A stretch of 32,399 nucleotides of DNA, taken from the NCBI GenBank assembly GCA_001724245.1, contig MEDX01000042.1, positions 1 through 32,399 on the forward strand, written 5' to 3'. The notes beneath the pieces were generated by a model. It ran no database searches and was not told the origin of the DNA. It saw only the letters and a list, made by a program, of their open reading frames with translations. Made by a program: the position numbers and the translations under genes. Of this stretch, positions 26,001 to 32,399 are shown piece by piece (positions within the stretch are counted from its first letter, which is position 1; every line of letters begins with the position of its first letter). The stretch is from Fonticula-like sp. SCN 57-25. Lineage: Eukaryota; Nucleariida; Rotosphaerida.

Positions 26001-29000
26001 GGTACCGCCACATCAAGCTGTCGGCCGAGGTTCAGTCGATGGCCTTTTCGCAGAAGCGCGCGACCGAGTCGCAGAAGCGCACCGTTGAGCGCGAGCGCGA
26101 GCAGCGCAAGGCTCTGTCTGCCACTCGCACGCCCGCGCACGCGTTTGCGACGGGCGAGGCCTCCTCGTCGCTCTCGTCGTTCTACTCCAACATTCTGCCG
26201 CTTGCGGCGCAGGTTCTCATCGACCTCTTGGACGACACGAACCCCGCTGTTGTCCTGCAGGTGCGGCCGCTGCTCCGCCGCATCATTGTCGAGGAGCCCA
26301 ATATCGTCCTTCGGCCTTTCCTTGGTGACTTCAGTCACTGCGTCCAGGCGCTTCTCTCGGCCACGCGGGCGCCCGGTGCAAACGCCCCCACGATAACCCC
26401 CGCTGCAAAGGAGGCCGCCGCCGAGGCTGTTCAGGTAAACTTTTTGCGTCTGCAGCCTTCGCACGCGCGCCTGATTCGCCTGGCCACCCTTGAGCCTCGC
26501 GTTTCAAGCATGTTTGCGCACACGCTGTTCAGCTACCTGCTCGGCGGCATCAAGACGGTGGCCGATGATGCGCCGGTCGCGGTTCCCTACGTGCAGAATA
26601 TCTTTACACCGCTCTTTACTTTCTGCCTGAGCGCAATCAAGGACCTTCGCCTGCGCGACGTTCGCCGCAGCCGCACCGAAAACCTCTTGGTGACGAACGG
26701 CTCGTTCTGGTATTCGCACCAAGAGTCGCAAAAGGGTACGCGCGCGGTCGCCAATATATCACTTTCTGACCGTATCGCACCCATAGAATCCCAAAAGGCG
26801 TTCCCTCGCGGCCCCAACGATGTTCCAAAGTCGGTCGGCCCCCTTTTGCCCGCCTCGTACCGCGGGTGGTCGCCGCTCAAGATGCTCACGTTCAACATGC
26901 ACAATATGCGCGTGCACCAGGTCCTCTTTATGATTGCGTTTGCAAAGTACTGCCCGTCTGAGCTGACGCTGCTCAAGACATCGCTGCTCCCGATGACCGA
27001 GAACCTCAAGAACATGGACGACTGGGGGCTCACGAACGGAGAGGCGGGCTCGACGCTCTCTGCGTCCATCGCGCTTCTTTCCCACGAGCATAAGCGCCTG
27101 TGGCTCCGGTTCCTCGAGACCGTCTGCCGCCAGTTCAACGAGGACAACAACTTCCTCGACCACAAGTACGCATTTTTTCGTTTTGCCGTGCATTTGCTGA
27201 TAGTTTTTCCTTAAAGGGAGCTGGTTGACCTGATTGACACGGTCAATGCGGTGGTTACCCGGTACATGTCGGACGCGGATATTGTCCGCCAGGCCTTTGT
27301 GTTTTACATCTCGGTCGCGGTGTACTTTTTCCTGTGGTGCGACCGCCTCGGCTACCTGTCGTTCATGGCCACGTTTGTGCGCGTTTTCCACAACGCGGTG
27401 ACGAACCGCCTTGACGACATTGTTGACGGCGCCCGCTACACGTATGCGCGCTTTGTCGCCCTGCACCAAGACCGCTTTGTCCTTCAAAACATCGAGGCCA
27501 ACCACGCGCAGCTCGTTGGACCCAACGCCGACAGCGCCCTTGCCTCGAGCTTCTTCCAGCTCATCATGACGGTGCAGGAGCGTGAGGTGGACTCTGACGC
27601 GGCCGCGCGCGGCGTCGTGATTGGCGGCGTCACGCCGACGACGCCGCGCCACGTGACGCCTCGCCTGTCGGTGGACGTGGCGGCGCTCGTGGGCGAACTG
27701 CACGGCGGCGGCGACCTCATGGGGCGCCGAGGCACAGCCGTGGCTGGCGCCCGTCGCCACACCGTCGTCCTGCCCAAGCAGGGGGGGACCCTTGGCGGAC
27801 CCGGCGCTGCTGATATGACGCCGCCGACCACGGCGCACGAGAACGGCATCACCATGAAGTCTATCTCGCAGATGAAGGACACACTCGGCGTATTTTTGGA
27901 TGCGCCGCCGGTGCGCGTCGCCAAAAAGGGCAAGTACGAGCAGGAGCACAAGTGGTTCCAGAGGAGCGAGGACGAGCAGGCGGTCAACGAGTTTGGCGTC
28001 GCGTTCTACATGAAGACATTCCTCACAATGATTGCGCTCAACCCCAATACGCCGCGCTCCCTCACCCTCATGAAGGTGCGTTTTACATTTATAGATTGTG
28101 GCTCTGGTCTAACGCGTTTATCGTAGATGTGGCGCACCCTCATGCCGTACATGCTGCCCTTCCTGAAGGAGCGCACGGAAGACACTGTCCTGCGCGACGC
28201 CGTTCGCCTCCTCATCATGCGCATCGTCAAGCGCATCGTGAGCAGCAAGTGCGTACCCTGCTTCTTGCCCCGTCTGTGCGCTAACCTTCATTTTCAGGGC
28301 CTCTGCGGCCGGCCGCGAAGTGACGCGCATCACGCGCTTCCTCCGCAGCAGCGACCACTCTGCCGCCCTCCTCAAGGAAATCGTCCTGTTTGTCCAGTTT
28401 TACGTCAAGTCTGGCGGCACGCTCAAGGAGCCCGAGGCCGTCGTTATGGGCCGCGTGCTCAGCAACACCATCCGCGACAACCCGTCGCTCATCGACAGCG
28501 GCCTCGAGTGGTTTGCCGAGTACGCTTTCCTTTGCCCGCTTTATGTGATGATTAACCCTGATGTGCAGGTTCATTGACACGACGTTTGAGAATGCGACGG
28601 TTGACCCGCGGTCGCCGCTCGCGCGCAAGGCGGTCCTTTCCGACCAGCTCTCGCGCCTCATCCGCAGCAACCTCAAGTGGGCCACCGACGCTCCCAGCAT
28701 GCTCCGCGGCTTCACGTGCGTCCCGCCCGCCGTGCCCGCTTTCACTTACCCATTTTGTAGGGCCTTTTTGCGCGCGAACCCGCTTGAGGCGGTCAACGCC
28801 GAGATCGCGAACCACTTCCTCGAGTTTGCGCTTGCGGTCGCGCTCGAGTCGCCGCCGGTCAAGAAGGCGAAGAAGGTCGACATTAGCGCGACGTCGCTGC
28901 CGTCCCAGGCGAACCTCGGCGTCGACCCGGCGTCGCTGTTGGCAGAGGCGGTCGACGCTGCCGACGAGACCGCCGCGCCTGCCGCCCCTGCCGCTCAGCT

Positions 29001-29775
29001 GCCCAACGCAGACATTATCGACTTTTTGCAAGCGGTACGACTTTGCTTAGCTCTTTTTATTGTGCTGACGTGTGTGCAGCTGATTGAGAATACGTCCGAG
29101 GATATTATCGTTCGCATTCTTGCCGGCACTGCGTCCGGCCAGAACGTGGCGCTGTACATTCTGTACCCGCTGGCGCACCAGCTGTCGCGCACGCGCGAGA
29201 CCAACGGCGACTATGGTGCGTGCACGCCTTTTTATCTCTTTGTCTGACCATGCTCGTGTGCAGTTGAGGACGCGTGGGTGCGGATCATTTCCTATCTTGC
29301 CGAGAATGTCGCAAAGACGTCTGCTTTGCCCGCTGCGTCGCGGAATGCGCGCAGTATCGTGGCGAATGCTGCCAACGTCAATGCGCTTCTGCTTGCGCTG
29401 CTCCGCCCGCCGTCGGGCTTTTTGCATCCGGACGCGACGCACAACGCCACGTCGGCGTTCCGCGTCATCCTCGCGCAGTTTAGCAAGCGGCCCGCCGCCG
29501 CCGAGCCGGACGCGCCCGCCGACCTCGATGAGCTCACGCGGTTCCGCGTGCTCGACTACCTATCGACGGTCCGCGGGCAGCTCTCGCAGCTGCTGCGGCC
29601 GCATGTGGCGCTCATCTTGCCTACTATTGTCGCGACCACTGAGGAGCAGAAGCGCATCGTCGAGGCCGCCGAGCGCACTGTTGCGACCGGGTCCGTATCG
29701 GCGAAGAACGCAGAGTTTTTGAAGCGGCTCGAGGCGGACCACGGCCGCATCATGGTCGCGAGCGACCGCAAGTAA
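23026..29775 (+). CDS. unrecognised giant helical (HEAT-like) protein, 17 exons, 1984 aa
   Basis: Exons: 23026-23256, 23317-23434, 23484-23581, 23637-23708, 23758-23944, 23992-24632, 24678-25279, 25330-25942, 25994-26735, 26787-27165, 27217-28075, 28127-28248, 28298-28519, 28569-28715, 28761-29034, 29080-29215, 29264-29775. All 16 introns are 45-60 nt, every phase closes, and the total is 1985 codons with stop. I do not recognise the family. The protein is almost wholly amphipathic helix with HEAT/ARM-like pairs, for example [62 protein letters not shown] and [13 protein letters not shown]. There is no kinase, helicase or transmembrane domain. Two linkers look disordered: about 1260-1360 (Gly/Thr/Pro-rich) and a KKAKK-containing Ala/Pro stretch near 1770. 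A nuclear or cytosolic scaffold role is inference. ATG 23026 is directly followed by a second ATG. Gene structure is strong; function unknown. Confidence 0.85.
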
Positions 29776-30380
29776 TCTTTGCATTTTTACTATATTTTTG
29801 CCTCTTTCTTTTCTTGCATGCTGCTGTAGTTTGACACGTATTTCTTTCGAGTTGTGATTGTTTTTCGTTTTGCGCGTTCGTTGCACATCCTTTGCAGTGT
29901 TGCGCGTTGTACCGCCATATCCAAGCAAATCGCTTTACCAGAATTCAATCAATTTTATACCATCACTCTGAAGCATTTCTTTTGTTGTGCACGTGTGCTG
30001 AAAGTGGACAAGGTCTTTATTTATAGCAAAACTAGATGTGAACACACAAGTTTGAAGAGGCTGTAGTGACCCAGGGTGTGCTCAAATGTGCGGAAATACG
30101 TATTGGGACGTGTAACAGACGTATTTATGTCACGACCAGTATAAAAACTGCCTCCAAAGTGGCGTCCTTCGCAGAGCAAATCCATAAGTAGTTTTGAGGG
30201 CTGTGCTACGTCAAATCCGAAATTCCGAAATCGAGTTTTGGATTGGCGGATTGCTTGCTACGTCATTTTGGCGACAGTTTCGGATTTTATGATGGGCCAA
30301 TATGGCGACAATAAATTTGAATTTCCCTCCAACTTTGGCGCCATCACTGTGCTGATCTGAGAGAAAGGCTTTTTCCCACC
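29776..30380. other. AT-rich intergenic region leading into the transposon
   Basis: This region has no supported gene. It holds the 3' UTR of the giant gene, a TATAAAAA string (30140-30147) and a set of short direct and inverted repeats near 30205-30287 (separate entry). AATACGTATT near 30097 is a perfect palindrome. The left boundary of the mobile element probably falls here, but I cannot fix it. Confidence 0.5.
30205..30287. repeat. subterminal direct and inverted repeats
   Basis: GCTACGTCA occurs at 30205-30213 and 30257-30265 (same strand). AAATCCGAAA (30213-30222) is a perfect inverted repeat of TTTCGGATTT (30278-30287). Such repeats are common transposase-binding sites near transposon ends; function is inferred from context. 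Confidence 0.6.
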
Positions 30381-31714
30381 ATGACTGCTGGACGTCCGCG
30401 AGCGACCACTGACCCTAACGACACGAGCACGTGGACGAAGCAGGCACTCCTCGCCTATTGTAGGCAGAACCAGATCCGCATCGGCACGAACAACGTGGTC
30501 GCCGTTCTGATGGAGACTGTGAACGGCCACATGGCGCGCACTCGGCTCGCTCAGGAACCCGTCACGGAGCACGCTGAAGCGGAAGCGGTTGGATGTGCGC
30601 CTTTTTTTTTGGTGAATTGCGTGATGCTGAATGTATTTCTAGTGGTTGGGGACGTGAGCGCTCTGGCAGCCTCGAGCTCTTCGCCGGCAGCCTGGAGCCC
30701 TTTGCCGTCTGCCTCGAGCCCTTTGCCGTCTGCCTCGAGCTCTGCGCCTGCGCCGTTGGCAACCACGCAGCGCTTGTTTGTCGAGCCGGGGTCTTCAGCG
30801 AGCCAGGCGGCTGTTGACTTTACTGTGGCCTCCGCTATGACGCCCAGCCCGCAGGCGTCCATGGCGACTCCGGCCGCAGCAACTGGTCCACCTGCACCGG
30901 CGGGAGGATCGAGCCGTGTCACCATTGCGCCAGCCCAGGCGCACTTCACGCACCATGAAATTGCGCGGCTGACGCGCATCATGGCCGACCCCGCCAACGC
31001 GGTGCTCCACTACCGGCTGCAGGATCGCCGCACCCGCGCGCAGCTGGACGACCCGACCTACGTGGCGGACCCCTTTGCCGTGGGGTCGTTGGGTAATGCC
31101 GGCCAGCCCGGCATCATTGAGACGTTTTTCAATAACCACACACTCGTCTACGAGAACGAGTGGCCCACGGTCGCGGAGGTGCGGGGCACGGACCCCAACC
31201 TCCACCCCCATGCCCGCAGCGGGGAGGCGCTCAAAGCGCAGTGGACAAAACTGAAGGGAAGCTTTTCGGTTGCCTACAACCGCTTCTCTGCGTCGGGGCA
31301 GAACAACCCCGACAACTTTATGCACTTTACGCATGGGGATGCCAAGCTCTATTACATGTTTTTGGCGTTTAGGGAGTCCCCTAGCCTCGAAGCCATCCTG
31401 CGCACCCTCCCCGCGGAGGCGCAGCGAGATGAAGGTACGCGCGTGAGTGCATTGCTGTAGGATGTGATCTTTAATTTGTTTTCTGTACTATACTAGGCCT
31501 TCCTTCTTCATCGACATCGGGACGCGTGCAAGCCACCAAACGCAAAGCCTCCATGGTCGAGCAGGAGGAGGCGGCTGTCCTGAAGGCCAAGGCCGCGCAG
31601 ATTCGCGCGAAGGAGCTGAGCACGCTTCTCGATGTCCAGTCCCGTTTACCGGAGGGCAGCACTGCGCGCCAGAAGATTGACGAGCGATTGGCGAAGCTTT
31701 TGGAGGAGATGTAG
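30381..31714 (+). CDS. Harbinger-associated Myb/SANT-like DNA-binding protein, 3 exons, 407 aa
   Basis: Exons are 30381-30594, 30643-31434 and 31497-31714. Intron 1 (48 nt, donor GTGCGC, acceptor TCTAG) is a multiple of three without a stop, so reading straight through is also possible. Intron 2 (62 nt) has donor GTACGC and acceptor ACTAG and is required, because a stop lies inside it. An N-terminal basic segment (RPRATT) and helix precede a Ser/Ala/Pro linker with two exact 21-bp repeats. The core (about 260-335) has the Trp-spaced EALKAQWTKLKGSFSVAYNRF and GDAKLYYMFLAF typical of the Myb/SANT-like protein paired with Harbinger transposases. The last 60 residues form a charged coiled coil (EQEEAAVLKAKAAQIRAKEL; QKIDERLAKLLEEM). 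In Harbinger systems this partner brings the transposase into the nucleus and to the transposon ends. Class is inferred from these features and the neighbouring transposase. Confidence 0.75.
30695..30736 (+). repeat. two exact 21-bp tandem copies in coding sequence
   Basis: Units 30695-30715 and 30716-30736 are identical and in frame, adding a repeated Ser/Pro/Leu/Ala-rich heptapeptide to the linker of the Myb-like protein. Partial related copies flank them. A perfect match suggests recent expansion. Confidence 0.85.
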
Positions 31715-31764
31715 CAAGAAGAGTTGATGATACGAACGTTGCCGACCGAAATGACAAGTAAAAA

Positions 31765-31815
31765 ACGAGAACAAGTAAAGCACGAGAACAAGTAAAACAC
31801 GAGAACAAGTAAAGA
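31765..31815. repeat. three 17-bp tandem repeats between the convergent transposon genes
   Basis: Copies at 31765-31781, 31782-31798 and 31799-31815 share ACGAGAACAAGTAAA and differ only in the last two bases; a decayed partial copy (ATGACAAGTAAA) precedes them. They lie in the 205-bp gap between the two stop codons. Confidence 0.85.
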
Positions 31816-31919
31816 AACAAGATGTAAACCCAAAACAAAAATAATAACGTGGTCGCAGCGAACCCAACCTGCCAACCAAAGCTACAAAAAAGTAAAAAAC
31901 ACTTCCGAGAACCACTTTT

Positions 31920-32399
31920 TTAGGCCGCGTGTGGGCGTCGAATGTTGAGGTCTGCCAGCTTTTGGGTAAGCCCCGCGCGTCTGCTGGACGCCTCCAAATC
32001 GCGACGACGGCGGTGTCTTCCGGTGTCGGTGTCCACCGCGTCCTGAAAAAAGATGGCATCTTCGTCGCCAATCCGTCGATCGCCTTCAGCCGTCCTCGAG
32101 GGTCGAATCCGGCGAGCCAGACAAATGTTGTGCAGCTTGAGCAAGCACATCACGAGGCCTGGCACGGCGTCCAGATCCAGCTCAATAGGGCGCCAGAGGA
32201 CGCCGAAGCGCGCAACAAGCTGACCAAACGCTTGCTCGATGTGGATGCGGGAGCTCGACAGCCAAAAATTGAACGCATCTTTCTCCACCGAAAGGTCTCG
32301 TCCGGGCCAGGGCGTCAGGAGGAAGTCGGAGGCGACGTACGCCTCATCCCCGACGATAAAGTGGTTGCCAGGAAGTCCGTTGGCCGCCAATGCTTGGCT
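31920..32399 (-). CDS. PIF/Harbinger DDE transposase (DDE_Tnp_4), C-terminal part, 5' end beyond window
   Basis: The frame is open from the window edge to the stop at 31920 (159 codons seen). It shows the second catalytic Asp in HFIVGDEAY (codon 32348-32346) and the catalytic Glu in SRIHIEQAFGQLVARFGVLWRP (codon 32237-32235), with the VMCLLKLHNICL helix that follows in HARBI1-like proteins. The first Asp and the N-terminal helix-turn-helix lie outside. The protein ends in a basic, probably disordered tail (RHRRRRDLEASSRR). No frameshift or stop is seen. It cuts and pastes the element together with the Myb-like partner encoded on the other strand. Confidence 0.92.
   Translation of the reverse strand, partial: SQALAANGLPGNHFIVGDEAYVASDFLLTPWPGRDLSVEKDAFNFWLSSSRIHIEQAFGQLVARFGVLWRPIELDLDAVPGLVMCLLKLHNICLARRIRPSRTAEGDRRIGDEDAIFFQDAVDTDTGRHRRRRDLEASSRRAGLTQKLADLNIRRPHAA

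Larger units (their letters stand above)
30197..32399. mobile_element. PIF/Harbinger-type DNA transposon, 3' part beyond window
   Basis: Two convergent genes typical of PIF/Harbinger lie together: a Myb/SANT-like DNA-binding protein (30381-31714, +) and a DDE transposase (31920 to the window end, -). Subterminal repeats precede the first gene. The left end is set tentatively at GAGGGCTGTGCTACG (about 30196); the right end, and hence the terminal inverted repeats and 3-bp target duplication, lie outside the window. Both frames are intact in what is visible, suggesting a young or still active copy. Confidence 0.75.

Noticed and set aside
24120-27949. Series of long minus-strand open frames opposite the giant gene
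   Set aside because: They are explained by codon bias of the plus-strand exons, which splice into one continuous protein.
23026-29775. Assignment of the giant protein to a named scaffold such as symplekin, NOT1, TRRAP or a NELF/Integrator subunit
   Set aside because: Only generic helix-repeat resemblance is visible by eye; diagnostic motifs of these families were not found.
1-32399. CRISPR arrays, prokaryotic operons or phage modules
   Set aside because: No spaced palindromic arrays or ribosome binding sites; introns, poly(A) signals and gene families are eukaryotic.

Overview
This window is nuclear DNA of a gene-dense, GC-rich unicellular eukaryote. The evidence is short spliceosomal introns (mostly 44-65 nt, with CTRAY-like branch sites and YAG acceptors), AATAAA poly(A) signals, a Pol III tRNA gene ending in a T run, and strictly eukaryotic families (RPN10, URM1, RBM28/Nop4, PA-TM-RING, PIF/Harbinger). 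Coding DNA is GC-rich and intergenic DNA is clearly more AT-rich. I cannot name the lineage. The C2H2 finger style, a cytosolic Hsp104/ClpB, the sulfotransferase and the GT29-like enzyme fit a free-living protist or early-branching opisthokont or amoebozoan better than an animal or plant.

Layout: 0.5-1.9 kb, an unrecognised nuclear protein; 2.2-2.8 kb (-), a dual-specificity-phosphatase fold without its catalytic Cys (STYX-like); 3.2-4.5 kb, proteasome ubiquitin receptor RPN10 in five exons; 5.2-8.2 kb, a PH/polyproline/WH2 actin regulator; 8.8-9.9 kb, a PA-TM-RING E3 ligase; 10.0-10.2 kb (-), a tiny membrane protein; 10.5-13.4 kb, a four-RRM RBM28/Nop4-like protein with an RGG tail; 14.0-16.7 kb, Hsp104/ClpB behind a heat-shock promoter; 17.1-20.3 kb (-), a large Golgi-type multi-domain glycosyltransferase with a GT29 sialyltransferase-like core; 20.5-20.9 kb, a small split C2H2 zinc-finger gene; 21.2-22.2 kb (-), a sulfotransferase; 22.3 kb (-), tRNA-Trp; 22.6-22.9 kb (-), URM1; 23.0-29.8 kb, a 17-exon helical giant of about 1984 aa; 30.2 kb to the end, a PIF/Harbinger DNA transposon with convergent Myb/SANT-like and DDE genes, cut by the window edge.

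The genes do not form one pathway, but three touch protein quality control and ubiquitin-type chemistry (RPN10, the RING E3, Hsp104), and URM1 is a ubiquitin-like sulfur carrier. Several neighbours share short divergent promoters (2842-3185, 10220-10503, 20308-20465, 22896-23025). All splice junctions below were worked out by eye from reading-frame continuity and family alignment. Across the 34 introns the 5' splice site is GTRCG in 29, and none has the usual A at +4; this is the most striking genome-level signal here. The other leads are the STYX-like active site, the PH-WH2-DFRxxL architecture, and the apparent second, degenerate GT29 unit in the glycosyltransferase.
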